64,000 nt of DNA from Hyphomicrobium sp. Its GTDB lineage: Bacteria; Pseudomonadota; Alphaproteobacteria; Rhizobiales; Hyphomicrobiaceae. Both the position numbers and the translations under genes were made by a program. The notes under the pieces are model-generated. The model searched no databases, was not told the DNA's origin, and was given only the letters and a program-made list of their open reading frames with translations. Within the stretch, counting starts at the first letter, position 1. Every line of letters begins with the position of its first letter. Below are positions 1 to 8,924 of this stretch, in pieces. The stretch spans positions 337,991-401,990 of the forward strand of contig JAIEMV010000001.1 of assembly GCA_019751875.1 (NCBI GenBank), in the 5' to 3' direction.

Positions 1-1
1 G

Positions 2-442
2 AAGATCTTCGGGCTCGCGGCACTGCGCATCGGCTGGGCGTATTGTCCTGCGGAGATCGCGGATGCCCTCAATCGCATTCGCGGTCCGTTCAACATGTCG
101 ACGCCATCGATCATGGCGGGGGCGGCGGCGATGGAGGATGGCGCCCATACGGATGCGGCCGTGGCGCATAACGACGAATGGCTCGAATGGGTGGTCGCCG
201 AGGTTGAAAAGCTTGGGTTGCGGGTGACGCCGAGTGTAGCAAATTTTGTGCTCATTCATTTTCCACAGGATGCCGGGAAAGGCGCTGCGGCGTGCGACGA
301 GTTCTTGAAGTCGCGCGGGATCATCTTGCGGCGCGTCGTGAGCTATGGTCTGCCCGACTGTCTGCGGCTGACGATCGGCACAGCGGATGAGAATCGTGCC
401 GTGGTCGCAGCGCTGGCAACGTTCTTGGGGAAGACCGCGTGA
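2..442 (+). CDS. hisC: histidinol-phosphate aminotransferase, 3' part (HisC)
   Basis: C-terminal 146 codons of a fold-type I PLP aminotransferase; the start lies left of the window. The first complete codon is the lysine of the [12 protein letters not shown] motif, which in HisC forms the Schiff base with PLP, and the Arg seven residues later is the usual phosphate-binding Arg. Later motifs PSVANFVL and [12 protein letters not shown]-x-x-EN are typical of HisC. Known role: transamination of imidazole-acetol phosphate in histidine synthesis; many alphaproteobacterial HisC enzymes also accept aromatic substrates. It sits directly before the prephenate dehydrogenase gene (stop and start overlap by one base), which supports a dual role in tyrosine/phenylalanine synthesis. 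Aromatic aminotransferase is the alternative name. Confidence 0.9.
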   Translation, partial: KIFGLAALRIGWAYCPAEIADALNRIRGPFNMSTPSIMAGAAAMEDGAHTDAAVAHNDEWLEWVVAEVEKLGLRVTPSVANFVLIHFPQDAGKGAAACDEFLKSRGIILRRVVSYGLPDCLRLTIGTADENRAVVAALATFLGKTA

Positions 443-1401
443 TGACGGGCGGATCCTCTCCCATGTTTGAGCGGGTGGCGCTGATCGGCATTGGTCTTAT
501 CGGATCGTCGATCAGCCATGCATGCCGGCGCGCAGGGCTAGCGACAACGATTGTCGGTTCGGCCCGGACGCCGCAGACGGTCGAGACGGCGCTGAAGCTC
601 GGCATCATCGATCACGGTTACGCAAGCGCACGCGAGGCGGCTGAGGGCGCCGATCTTGTGATTTTGTGTGTGCCGGTGGGCTTGTGCGGGCCGATCGCGA
701 AGGAAATCGGGCCGGTGTTGCAGCCGGGTGCGATTCTGACGGACGTCGGCTCGGTCAAGGGCTCGATCGTGCGAGATGTGGCGCCGCATGTGCCGGCCGG
801 CGTGCACTTCGTGGCGGGGCATCCGATCGCGGGTACAGAACAGTCGGGGCCGGAATCAGGCTTTGCGGAATTGTTCGATGGGCGCTGGTGCATCCTGACA
901 CCGGAGGCGGGGACAGACGCGGCCGCGATTGAGAAGCTCAAGGTGTTCTGGCAGAGGCTCGGCTCGAATGTGGAGATCATGTCGCCGGATCATCACGATC
1001 TGGTGCTGGCGATCACCTCGCATCTGCCGCATCTGATCGCGTTCAACATCGTCAATACGGCGGCGCACTTGGAGCGCGTGACGGACAGCGAAGTCATCAA
1101 GTTTTCGGCGGGTGGGTTCCGCGACTTCACGCGTATTGCCGCGTCCGATCCGGTGATGTGGCGGGATGTTTTTTTGAACAACAAGGAAGCGGTTCTAGAA
1201 ATGCTCGGGCGATTCACCGAGGATCTGACGGCGTTACAGCGGGCCATCCGATTTGGTGATGGCGAGACGCTGCACACGCTGTTTTCCGATGCGCGGTCAA
1301 TCCGGCGTGGGGTCATCCAGGCCGGGCAAGATACGCCGGCACCGAATTTCGGGCGCACGCCGGCCCCTCATGGCGGCAAGGGCGGAGCGGCGAAAGCGTG
1401 A
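442..1401 (+). CDS. tyrC: prephenate/arogenate dehydrogenase (TyrA/TyrC family)
   Basis: Predicted 319-residue NAD(P)-dependent dehydrogenase making 4-hydroxyphenylpyruvate or tyrosine from prephenate or arogenate in the cytoplasm. An N-terminal Rossmann fold has GIGLIG at residues 16-21. The catalytic-region motif HPIAGTEQSGP is at 127-137 and SHLPH at 193-197. There is no chorismate mutase and no ACT domain, so it is the short monofunctional form. The ATG at 442 overlaps the hisC stop and has GGGGAAG upstream; GTG 439 and ATG 463 are alternatives. The last 20 residues are Pro/Gly/Lys-rich and probably disordered. Translation is likely coupled to hisC and to the next gene, whose GTG overlaps this stop by four bases. 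Confidence 0.93.
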   Translation: MTGGSSPMFERVALIGIGLIGSSISHACRRAGLATTIVGSARTPQTVETALKLGIIDHGYASAREAAEGADLVILCVPVGLCGPIAKEIGPVLQPGAILTDVGSVKGSIVRDVAPHVPAGVHFVAGHPIAGTEQSGPESGFAELFDGRWCILTPEAGTDAAAIEKLKVFWQRLGSNVEIMSPDHHDLVLAITSHLPHLIAFNIVNTAAHLERVTDSEVIKFSAGGFRDFTRIAASDPVMWRDVFLNNKEAVLEMLGRFTEDLTALQRAIRFGDGETLHTLFSDARSIRRGVIQAGQDTPAPNFGRTPAPHGGKGGAAKA

Positions 1402-2084
1402 GCGGCGGACCGGGCCAGCAGACGCTCTGGGTTTTCGCTTACGGCTCGCTGATGTGGCAGCCGGGTTTTCCATTCGTCGAGGCGCGGCGGGCACGTCTCG
1501 AAGGCTACCATCGCTCTTTTTGCATTTATTCACTGCATTACCGGGGAACACAGCAGCGGCCTGGCCTGGTGCTCGGCTTGGCGCGGGGCGGCACGTGCGA
1601 GGGCATTGCATTTCGGGTGGCAGATGAGAATGCGCCGGCAGTGCGCGCGTATCTGCATGCGCGTGAGTTGATCTACGGCGTTTATCGGGAGGCGAGGCTG
1701 CCGGCGGATCTTGAAGGCGAGGGTGAACCGCAGCGCATCGATGTGCTGACGTACATCGCGGAAGCTGGGCATCCGAGCTTTGCGGGCACGGTTCCGATGG
1801 ATCGGGGAGCGGAGATCATTCGGGCCGCGCGGGGGAAGGCCGGCAGCAATCTCAGCTATTTCGTGGCGACGCTGCGGAAATTGCGGGAGCTTGGAATTCG
1901 ACAGCCGGATCTAGAGCGGCTGGCGGTGCGTGCAGGAGTCGGCGGGCCCTATGCGGGAGCCTCCGGACCCTTGGTACTCGAAGGCAGGTGTCGTGCATTT
2001 TCGATTCGGCGCGGGGCGAAGTGCAGTCCGGTACGGCATGATCGGCGGCATGCGTTTGCGTATCGGCGCCGGTTACCATCTTGA
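1398..2084 (+). CDS. gamma-glutamylcyclotransferase, ChaC family
   Basis: Predicted 228-residue cytoplasmic enzyme of the ChaC family, which cleaves glutathione to 5-oxoproline and Cys-Gly. The substrate-loop signature FAYGSLMW lies at residues 13-20 and the likely catalytic acid is Glu90 in HARELIYGVYRE. The GTG start overlaps the tyrC stop by four bases (GTGA). The conserved domain ends near residue 180. The remaining 40 or so residues, after the RAGVGG segment, are Arg-rich and do not resemble the family, so the natural C-terminus may have been replaced by read-through of a frame change. A stem-loop follows the stop. Confidence 0.85.
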   Translation: MSGGPGQQTLWVFAYGSLMWQPGFPFVEARRARLEGYHRSFCIYSLHYRGTQQRPGLVLGLARGGTCEGIAFRVADENAPAVRAYLHARELIYGVYREARLPADLEGEGEPQRIDVLTYIAEAGHPSFAGTVPMDRGAEIIRAARGKAGSNLSYFVATLRKLRELGIRQPDLERLAVRAGVGGPYAGASGPLVLEGRCRAFSIRRGAKCSPVRHDRRHAFAYRRRLPS

Positions 2085-2092
2085 GGAACGAG

Positions 2093-2117
2093 AACGGCAG
2101 CCGAAGGGGCTGCCGTT
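2093..2117. terminator. stem-loop between convergent genes
   Basis: AACGGCAGCC (2093-2102) and GGCTGCCGTT (2108-2117) form a perfect 10-bp stem with a 5-base loop just after the ChaC stop and before the 3' end of the convergent gene. There is only a weak T-rich tail (GTTGTTAAC), so it is a plausible bidirectional terminator rather than a certain one. Confidence 0.55.
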
Positions 2118-2143
2118 GTTAACTTCGAGAGCGCGTGCACCAA

Positions 2144-2581
2144 TTACATACCCGCGGCGACACCAGAGATGATGCCGCTGCATTGGCCGGAGCGCAGGTC
2201 GGTTTCGATCAGGCGACTCAGCTTAGCGTTCGGTGCGAGCAGATGGACGTGGACCTCGTTGGCACCGAGTTCGGCGCCACGGCGGCGGATCTCGGCGAGG
2301 TTCAGGGAGGCGGCGGCATTGCCGACGCGTCCGATGGCGAGCACGATGCGGCGGCCTTGCGCGTCACGATGGACAAGGACGTAGTTGCCGGCGGGGATCG
2401 CGGGGCACTCGACGAGGCTGTAGATGGTGTGCACGTAGCGGCGACCAGAAGCGCCGCTCCAGAAATGGAACCGCTGGGCGAGGTCGGACGCGCCATCGAG
2501 GGCCGCCGCCTCACCACGGAGCTGCGCCGGGATCAAGCGAGCCGACTTGTACTCTGCCAGAGAGATGATCTGTGCTGCCAT
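2144..2581 (-). CDS. conserved hypothetical protein
   Basis: 145-residue predicted cytoplasmic protein that I do not recognise. ATG 2581 is preferred because GGCAGGG sits five bases upstream; a TTG lies 18 bases further out. The sequence begins AAQIISLAEYKSARL. It then has a globular segment with RYVHTIYSLVECPAIPAGNYVLVHRD, an amphipathic NLAEIRRRGAELGANEVHVHLL segment and a short Gly-rich tail. There is no signal peptide or membrane segment. Codon use matches the neighbours, and the mix of conserved-looking hydrophobic blocks argues for a real gene. It is transcribed alone, convergent with the ChaC gene. Confidence 0.65.
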   Translation of the reverse strand: MAAQIISLAEYKSARLIPAQLRGEAAALDGASDLAQRFHFWSGASGRRYVHTIYSLVECPAIPAGNYVLVHRDAQGRRIVLAIGRVGNAAASLNLAEIRRRGAELGANEVHVHLLAPNAKLSRLIETDLRSGQCSGIISGVAAGM

Positions 2582-2789
2582 GCTGCCCTGCCGTATCAAA
2601 CCCGGCCGTGGCCGGTCTTGCCTCTGAATTCGAGGATCAACATCTCCGAAAAGTCTGGATGAAGTATGGCTTGACCTTTGAGATTTTGTGGCAAGGTGAA
2701 CGTCGGGTTAGCGGTCGTCCCTAGGTGAAAACGGAGGGTGTCGCGCCGACTTGGCGACCATGCGGATGATGATCATTCGACGTTAACCC

Positions 2790-5186
2790 TCAGCCGCAGC
2801 GGGAGAATCCGCATGTCACGCAAATCCAGCAGCCTTCGCGGCGTGTGAGGGTGGCGTTGCCACAGCGCTGGCAGACGCGGCCACCCGCCACTTTTCGGGC
2901 GTTTTCCGGCGAGGCGGGATCCAAATCGGATGCGACGGGCGCGATGCCGGGGGGCGCCAGAAAGCCGATGGAGCGCAGGTGGGTTTCGATGATGTCGCCG
3001 ATGGCGGCGAGCAGGCTCGGAACATAACGACCACCGATGAAGCGCCCCCCCTGAGGATCAAAGACGGCTTTCAATTCTTCGGCGACGAACGAGACGTCGC
3101 CGCCGCGGCGGAAGACAGCACTGATCATGCGCGTGAGAGCGACGGTCCAAGCGTAGTGCTCGAGATTGCGCGTGTTGATGAAAATCTCGAACGGCCGCTT
3201 GCGTGGCGGGCTCCCGGAATCGCCGCCCTCCATCTCGATATCGTTGATCGTGATGTAGAGCGCATGGTCGCTATCTGGCCAGCGCAGTTTGTAAGTGGCG
3301 CCTGAGAGTACCGATGCACGTTCCAGCGGTTTGGAGAGATACACAACGTCACCGGAGACAGAGCGCGCAGCCGATGCGGCAGCCCCGGGCATCGCGCTCA
3401 GGGTGATCGGGGCAGCCTGCGGTGCCGGTACGGCGGGCGGGCACGGCGGCATCTCGACTGCAGACAGAACTGCGCCGGTGACGGGGTTGGGGCGATAGGT
3501 GGTGCAGCCCTTGAGGCCGAGATCATAGGCCTCGCGGTAGATCGACATGAAGGCTTCGAAAGGAATATCGACCGGGCAGTTGATCGTTTTGGAGATGGAG
3601 CTATCGACGTGGGCCTGCACCGCGGCTTGCATTCTCAAGTGTTCACTCGGCGAGAGGTCGTCGGCGGTGACGAAGAATTCAGGAAGCGCATGGGGATCGC
3701 CGCCTTGGCGCAGATACCGGGCATAGGCGAAATCCTCCAGAAGTTCTTCGCGCGGGGAACCAGAGGCGTCGAGGATGCGGCGGCGCACGCGGAAATCAAA
3801 GACGGGTTCAATGCCGCTCGAGATGTTACCGGCGAAGAGTGAGATTGTGCCGGTGGGAGCAATGGAGGTGAGACAGCCGTTTCGAATCCCGTGTCTGGCG
3901 ATAGCTTCGCGTACATCGGCGTCAAGCGCTGCGATATGAGGTCGCTGGAGATGGCGATCGCGGTCGAAGAGTGGGAACGCGCCCTTTTCGCAGGCAATTT
4001 CAGTGCTTGCGAGGTAGGCGGCGCGAGAGATGGCGGCCATCCAGTCGCCGGCAAGATTCACGGCGCGGGGAGTGCCGTACCGGACACCAAGCATGATCAG
4101 GGTGTCGGCGAGACCGGTGAGGCCGAGGCCGATGCGCCGCTTCGATTGGGCTTCATGACGCTGGGCTGGCAGCGGATAGCCGGAGACATCGATGATGTTG
4201 TCGAGGAAGCGGACGGCCGTCCGAACGCGCTCCTCGAGCGCGGCGATGTCGAGTGCCGCTTCGGGCGTGAAGGCGCGGGTCACGAAGGCCGTTAGATTTA
4301 GGGAACCCAATAAGCACGCGCCGTAGGGCGGCAGTGGCTGCTCACCGCAGGGATTGGTGGCGTGGATCTCTTCGAGGTAGGCGAGATTATTCTGGCGGTT
4401 GACGCGGTCGATGAAAATGACGCCGGGTTCGGCATAGTCATAGGTGGCCCGCATCAGCCGCTCCCAGAGACTGCGGGCCGCGACTTCGCGATAAACCTTG
4501 CCCTCGAACACGAGCGGCCAGGCTGCGTCTTTGGCAACGGCGTCCATGAAGGCGTCGGTGACGAGAACGGAGAGATTAAAATTGCGCAAGCGCGCCGCAT
4601 CGGCCTTTGCATCGATGAAGGCTTCAATATCTGGATGATCGCAGCGCAGGGTGCCCATCATGGCGCCGCGGCGAGCGCCTGCGGACATGATGGTGCGGCA
4701 CATCGAGTCCCACACGTCCATGAAGCTGACCGGACCTGACGCGTCGGCGCCGATCGAGCGGACGAGGGCACCTTTGGGGCGCAGGGTGGAGAAGTCGTGG
4801 CCGATGCCGCCGCCCTGCTGCATGGTAAGGGCGGCTTCCTTGACGCTGTCGAAGATCGAGGACAGATCATCCTCGATCCGGCCCATGACGAAGCAGTTGA
4901 AGAGGGTCACCTCGCGACCGGTGCCGGCGCCAGCCAGGATGCGGCCGGCCGGTAAAAAGCCGAAATCGGAAATGGCATCGAAAAACCGCTGGCGCCAGGT
5001 CGCCTGAAGGGTCGCGTCGCGCTCAACACTGGCTGCCGCCTCCGCGACGCGGCGAAACGTGTCCTCGAGATCCTTGTCACTGGAACGCGTGCCGGAAGCC
5101 TCGCCCGCCGAGGCGACTCTGAACCGATACTTTCTTTCCCAAATTTCTTGGGAGACGGGAGCCAAAAACGCGTCACTCTCACGCAT
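2790..5186 (-). CDS. nrdJ: adenosylcobalamin-dependent (class II) ribonucleotide reductase
   Basis: 798-residue class II ribonucleotide reductase, which makes deoxyribonucleotides with adenosylcobalamin and so works with or without oxygen. The thiyl-radical cysteine is Cys280 in NPCGE. Cys98 (LFNCFV) and Cys291, eleven residues after the radical cysteine, match the reducible pair of Thermotoga-type NrdJ. A TSCPD-like domain lies between about 600 and 740, and the C-terminus has a CxxC zinc ribbon plus the flexible GCWICVTCGFSRCG tail that re-reduces the active site. There is no N-terminal ATP cone and no intein. It is much shorter than the roughly 1,200-residue NrdJ common in this order. No cobalamin riboswitch was found upstream, but a good promoter is present. 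Confidence 0.95.
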   Translation of the reverse strand: MRESDAFLAPVSQEIWERKYRFRVASAGEASGTRSSDKDLEDTFRRVAEAAASVERDATLQATWRQRFFDAISDFGFLPAGRILAGAGTGREVTLFNCFVMGRIEDDLSSIFDSVKEAALTMQQGGGIGHDFSTLRPKGALVRSIGADASGPVSFMDVWDSMCRTIMSAGARRGAMMGTLRCDHPDIEAFIDAKADAARLRNFNLSVLVTDAFMDAVAKDAAWPLVFEGKVYREVAARSLWERLMRATYDYAEPGVIFIDRVNRQNNLAYLEEIHATNPCGEQPLPPYGACLLGSLNLTAFVTRAFTPEAALDIAALEERVRTAVRFLDNIIDVSGYPLPAQRHEAQSKRRIGLGLTGLADTLIMLGVRYGTPRAVNLAGDWMAAISRAAYLASTEIACEKGAFPLFDRDRHLQRPHIAALDADVREAIARHGIRNGCLTSIAPTGTISLFAGNISSGIEPVFDFRVRRRILDASGSPREELLEDFAYARYLRQGGDPHALPEFFVTADDLSPSEHLRMQAAVQAHVDSSISKTINCPVDIPFEAFMSIYREAYDLGLKGCTTYRPNPVTGAVLSAVEMPPCPPAVPAPQAAPITLSAMPGAAASAARSVSGDVVYLSKPLERASVLSGATYKLRWPDSDHALYITINDIEMEGGDSGSPPRKRPFEIFINTRNLEHYAWTVALTRMISAVFRRGGDVSFVAEELKAVFDPQGGRFIGGRYVPSLLAAIGDIIETHLRSIGFLAPPGIAPVASDLDPASPENARKVAGGRVCQRCGNATLTRREGCWICVTCGFSRCG

Positions 5187-5250
5187 AGTACGGATACTCA
5201 GGAGCCGGATGAGGTAACACCCCGGAGGGCCTCACAAAATTACGATAACA

Positions 5251-5279
5251 CATATAGGCCGGTGGCACTTAAAGGTCAA
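5251..5279 (-). promoter_or_regulatory. predicted housekeeping promoter of nrdJ
   Basis: On the minus strand TTGACC (5279-5274) is followed after exactly 17 bases by TATATG (5256-5251). Transcription would begin about 60 bases before the nrdJ ATG. The AT-rich CTATATGTGTTA around the -10 resembles half of an NrdR box, but no convincing second box was found, so NrdR control is only a possibility. Confidence 0.55.
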
Positions 5280-5350
5280 TGAATGTTCCGCTAATGTTTT
5301 CATTATGTTCTCAATAGTGTCACTTTGGAAGTGTCATTTTTTCGAAGGGG

Positions 5351-6082
5351 TTAAAATAGCGCTCCGTCCTCCTTCACTCTAGCTTCGTCAATTAACCTCC
5401 GCGTTTCAGATTCGATTGCCGTTTCAATGCGCTCCTTCGCGAGTTTGCGGGGGAGGCCCGGCGGGACAACTGGCAGAAAAGAAACGACGATCGTGCCGGG
5501 ATAACGCATCAGTTTGCGCCTTGGCCAGAAGAGTCCTGAATTGAGCGCTACTGGGACTGTCGGAACGCCAAGGGCGTCGTACAGGGCGACAAAGCCCGGT
5601 TTGTAGTCGGGTGGCGCGCCAGGTGCTGTACGGGTGCCTTCAGGGAAGATGACGACTTGTCGGTTTGCGGCAATACGATTCTTGGCCTCCGCGACGAGGG
5701 CTTTCAAGGCCACGGCGGCCTTGCCCCGCTTGACGAGGATGTGGCGGAACTTGACGCAGAACCAGCCGTAGAACGGGATCCATTTCAGTTCATCCTTGAG
5801 CACGATCGCGGGATCGGAAAAGAGCGGGATCAGCGCGAAGGTGTCCCACGTGGACTGGTGCTTGGCGACGACAAGGACCGGCCCGTCCGGAAGGTTCTCG
5901 CGGCCGCGAACTTCCATCCTGGTGCCGACGATCTTTTCCAGCAGCCAGAGCGCGATGCGTGCGTGAAGCTTAAGGCCCGCCATCGCCCAACTGCGCGGCG
6001 CGACGAGCAGCCATGACAGACTGACCAGCATGATACCGGTTACGATGTAGAAGGCGGCGGCGTAGATGAGAGAACGCAGCAT
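5351..6082 (-). CDS. plsC: 1-acyl-sn-glycerol-3-phosphate acyltransferase
   Basis: 243-residue inner-membrane acyltransferase that adds the second acyl chain to lysophosphatidate in phospholipid synthesis. A hydrophobic segment covers residues 5-30, with a second hydrophobic stretch near 40-50. The catalytic HX4D motif is KHQSTWD (His75, Asp80), and the substrate motif FPEGTR follows about 70 residues later. Length is normal for PlsC. The gene is preceded on the same strand by the YdcF-like gene with a 38-base gap, so the two may be cotranscribed. Confidence 0.93.
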   Translation of the reverse strand: MLRSLIYAAAFYIVTGIMLVSLSWLLVAPRSWAMAGLKLHARIALWLLEKIVGTRMEVRGRENLPDGPVLVVAKHQSTWDTFALIPLFSDPAIVLKDELKWIPFYGWFCVKFRHILVKRGKAAVALKALVAEAKNRIAANRQVVIFPEGTRTAPGAPPDYKPGFVALYDALGVPTVPVALNSGLFWPRRKLMRYPGTIVVSFLPVVPPGLPRKLAKERIETAIESETRRLIDEARVKEDGALF

Positions 6083-6120
6083 GATGGGTCCGGAGAGCGG
6101 CTCGGATCAGATTTCGACCG

Positions 6121-6804
6121 TCAGGTGTTGGGGTCGTGGGCGCCGTTGACGGTCGCGATGGAGCCGCTGTCGAAGGGCGTCACAACCCGATCGAACGCGA
6201 AACGGGCCGCAGATGGGAGGAATTTGACATATTCGGCAACCAGATTTCGCATTGTCACCGGCGAGAGCCACCAGGCTTCAGTATCGAAGGCCGTGGGCGT
6301 CACGACGTGTGGGATAAGGCGGACATGTGGCAGGGTGCGAGACAATTCCACGAGCGTACGCGGCATGTGGTAGTTCGAGGTGACGACGATCAGGGATCGA
6401 TAGCGGTGCGCGTTGGCCCACGTCTGGGTCTCCGACGCATTGCCAATTGTGTTTAGAGCCGTGTAACCGAGATCAACACAGCAGTTGAATGTTGCGACGT
6501 CGAGACCTGAAAGGCGGATCAGATCGGACTGACCGGTGCGGGTGTTCACGCCGGAAATCAGAAGACGTGCACCGTATCCGTCTTTCAGTAGGCGCGCGCT
6601 TTCCTCGATCCGCTGCTGTCCTCCTGTAAGGACGACGATGGCGTCGGCTTTTTCGTTCGCCGCCACTGGCGTGCGCATCACGCTCGCGGCGAACAAGACA
6701 AATCCCAGAGCGCCGGCCCAAAGGACCGTCGCTACCAGTACGGCCATCAATTTCCAAAGTCGTGACATCGATAGCTCGGTGGCGCCGTGCGCCACGCCCT
6801 CCAT
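6121..6804 (-). CDS. YdcF/ElyC family protein (DUF218)
   Basis: 227-residue protein with one N-terminal membrane segment (about residues 16-40 in this reading) and a DUF218 domain. The domain begins ADAIVVLTGGQQRIEESARLL and contains LLISGVN and VVTSNYHMPRT, the usual DUF218 landmarks. Family members such as SanA and ElyC act at the cell envelope, but their biochemical reaction is not settled. Methionine 13 (base 6768) is an alternative start placed just before the membrane segment. It lies between ftsX and plsC on the same strand, an envelope-gene context. Confidence 0.85.
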   Translation of the reverse strand: MEGVAHGATELSMSRLWKLMAVLVATVLWAGALGFVLFAASVMRTPVAANEKADAIVVLTGGQQRIEESARLLKDGYGARLLISGVNTRTGQSDLIRLSGLDVATFNCCVDLGYTALNTIGNASETQTWANAHRYRSLIVVTSNYHMPRTLVELSRTLPHVRLIPHVVTPTAFDTEAWWLSPVTMRNLVAEYVKFLPSAARFAFDRVVTPFDSGSIATVNGAHDPNT

Positions 6805-6939
6805 CCGGCAGGACTGTTCCCAATCAAACTAGCCGATTTGGCCCACCCTGTGACGGCAAATCGCCAGAAGTGCACAGAGGGAAACGGTGCAAAGGAAAAC
6901 AAAGAGATGCGTGGCTGCCGGCTTTGAGGTGCGGGTCCC

Positions 6940-8073
6940 TCACCGCTTGGCGTTGAGGATGCGATAGACGCCGAGGCGGCTTGTCAACATGCACAGCGCG
7001 GAGATGATGACGACGACGATGCCGAGCAGGACGAAGCCGGCGGTGTCGAGACTGCCGCTGCCAATAAGACGGTGCATTTCTGCCATCATGATCGGCCCGC
7101 CCCCCATCACTTCGAGCACGATCGGCATAGCTATGAACACGAACGCGGCCAGCGAGGCGCCGACGCAGCCGGACCGGATGCCGAGACGAAGGAAATGTTT
7201 CTCGAACTCGCGCGCTATGAAGCGGTCGTTCGCGCCGACGAAGTGGAGCACTTCGACGATCTCACGGTTGGAGGCCATGGAGCTCTTGGTAGCAGAGACA
7301 ATGATGGCCGTCGTGGCGGCGGCGACGAGCACGAGGATCGCGATGCCGCCGAGGGCCAGAGACCGCGTGACGGTGCGGATCTGGCGCTGCCATTGTCTGT
7401 GATCGTCGAGGGTCACGCCTTCGAACTTGTCGCTTAGCGCCTTTCCGACGCTGGCAAGGTCGAGCGCCGCGCTGCGATCAATGTCGACGGCGATGAGGCG
7501 GGGGACCGGCAAGGACTTCAGTGCCTCCGACTTGCCGAGCCAGGGCTCGAGGAGCGCGGTCGAGTCTTCAAGCTCCAAAATGCGCGTGCCCGTGATGCCA
7601 GGCGTCAGGCCGAGGACAGCCGCGACGTCACGGAGAGTCTTATCGGTGTCTACGTTGTCGCGAGGAGATACCTGCACGGTGACCTCGCTCGCCAGGTCGG
7701 TCAGCCAAGCGTCGGCGGACTGGTTGATCATGTAAACGGCGCCGGCGGTAAGGCAGGCGAGAAAGCACATGATGGCAATGACGAGCGTCAGGGAGCGGCC
7801 TGTGACGGAGCCTGCCGGAACAATGGGTGCGTTCGATTGCGCCTTGCCGCGGCGGACGGGTTCGGCAGGGCCGGGATGCATATCCTGTTCAAGACGGGGC
7901 ACCGGGCTTTCAGGATAGAGACCGTATCCCTGATCTTCAGTTGTGGCCGGATATGTCCGCGTTCGCGGCGGGTTGGTGCCCGACGCAGGATCGTCCTCGT
8001 AGTAGGGCGGCTCGGCGGGGTACGTGCCGTGTAGCACGGGCCGCACCGGCGGCTTGTCATATGATCCGGACAT
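6940..8073 (-). CDS. ftsX: cell division protein FtsX
   Basis: 377-residue FtsX, the membrane partner of the ATPase FtsE, which couples division-site signalling to peptidoglycan hydrolase activation. The ATG at 8073 lies inside the end of ftsE (17-base overlap). Residues 1-90 form an unusually long cytoplasmic Pro/Tyr/Arg-rich tail without predicted structure. The first membrane segment is about 95-115, then a periplasmic domain, then three further membrane segments in the last third (for example GGIAILVLVAAATTAIIV and AGFVLLGIVVVIISAL). The topology is the standard four segments. The tail is the odd part and could contact other divisome proteins. Confidence 0.9.
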   Translation of the reverse strand: MSGSYDKPPVRPVLHGTYPAEPPYYEDDPASGTNPPRTRTYPATTEDQGYGLYPESPVPRLEQDMHPGPAEPVRRGKAQSNAPIVPAGSVTGRSLTLVIAIMCFLACLTAGAVYMINQSADAWLTDLASEVTVQVSPRDNVDTDKTLRDVAAVLGLTPGITGTRILELEDSTALLEPWLGKSEALKSLPVPRLIAVDIDRSAALDLASVGKALSDKFEGVTLDDHRQWQRQIRTVTRSLALGGIAILVLVAAATTAIIVSATKSSMASNREIVEVLHFVGANDRFIAREFEKHFLRLGIRSGCVGASLAAFVFIAMPIVLEVMGGGPIMMAEMHRLIGSGSLDTAGFVLLGIVVVIISALCMLTSRLGVYRILNAKR

Positions 8074-8719
8074 GGCCGTTATGGAGTTCCATGCGCGGCG
8101 CTTTGAACTGCCGCATGAGCTGATGATCGTGGGTGGCGATGACGACGGACGTGCCGAGCCGGTTGAGTTCGATAAAAAGGCGCAGAAGACGGCGTGCCAT
8201 TTGCGGGTCGACGTTACCGGTCGGTTCGTCGGCGAGCAGGACCTCGGGTTTGCCAATGACGGCGCGCGCAATGGCGGCACGTTGTTTTTCACCGCCCGAG
8301 AGCACCGATGGGTAGGCATGCATGCGATCGCCGAGACCGACCCACTGCAGCAAATCCGTTACGTCCTCACGGTAGTCATCGATGCGCTTGCCGACGACGC
8401 GCAGGGGCAGGGCGACGTTTTCCCAAGTGGTCAGATGGTCGAGTAGTCGAAAATCCTGGAACACGATACCTATGCGGCGACGCAGCTGGGCACGCTTGGC
8501 GGTGGTGACGTGGCTGATGTCCTGACCGAACATCTCGATACGTCCGCGCGTCGGATGGATGGACATGAACAGAAGACGCAAAAGAGACGACTTGCCCGCC
8601 CCTGACGCCCCATGGAGGAAGTGAAACGAGCCAGGTTTGAGCTCGATGTTTACATCGGAGAGCACATCGGGGCCGCGATCATAGTTGAGCGCAACGTTCG
8701 AGAGCCGGATCACGTGCAA
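8057..8719 (-). CDS. ftsE: cell division ATP-binding protein FtsE
   Basis: 220-residue ABC-type ATPase that pairs with FtsX at the division septum. Walker A GASGAGKSS is at 37-45, the signature LSGGEKQR at 140-147, Walker B LLADEPTG at 161-168 and the switch histidine in ATHD near 195. Length is normal. The gene overlaps ftsX and is the first gene of the ftsEX-ydcF-like-plsC run on the minus strand. A 205-base divergent region separates it from hpt. Confidence 0.95.
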   Translation of the reverse strand: MHVIRLSNVALNYDRGPDVLSDVNIELKPGSFHFLHGASGAGKSSLLRLLFMSIHPTRGRIEMFGQDISHVTTAKRAQLRRRIGIVFQDFRLLDHLTTWENVALPLRVVGKRIDDYREDVTDLLQWVGLGDRMHAYPSVLSGGEKQRAAIARAVIGKPEVLLADEPTGNVDPQMARRLLRLFIELNRLGTSVVIATHDHQLMRQFKAPRMELHNGHVRII

Positions 8720-8924
8720 TTCCCGCTAAGTCGTTATCAGATGCCGGATGGAGCCGCGATCGATGCCGACAAAGCCCCCGGCACGATCAATCGGTTACGA
8801 TTGTGGCGGCGTCGTGTGCATCCATTGCGGCGGCGATTTGCCGTGGCGACGCTTGAACATTGCGGGCAACGCCCCGATACCTTCATAGTCGAATCATAAG
8901 TTTAGGCAACGGAAAGGGCCAGGC

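Noticed and set aside
5320-5347. Hairpin CACTT-TGG-AAGTG followed by a T-run on the plus strand as a terminator
   Set aside because: The stem is only 5 bp and no plus-strand gene ends there.
5187-5350. Cobalamin riboswitch before nrdJ
   Set aside because: No B12-box-like sequence or long structured leader; the predicted leader is only about 60 bases.
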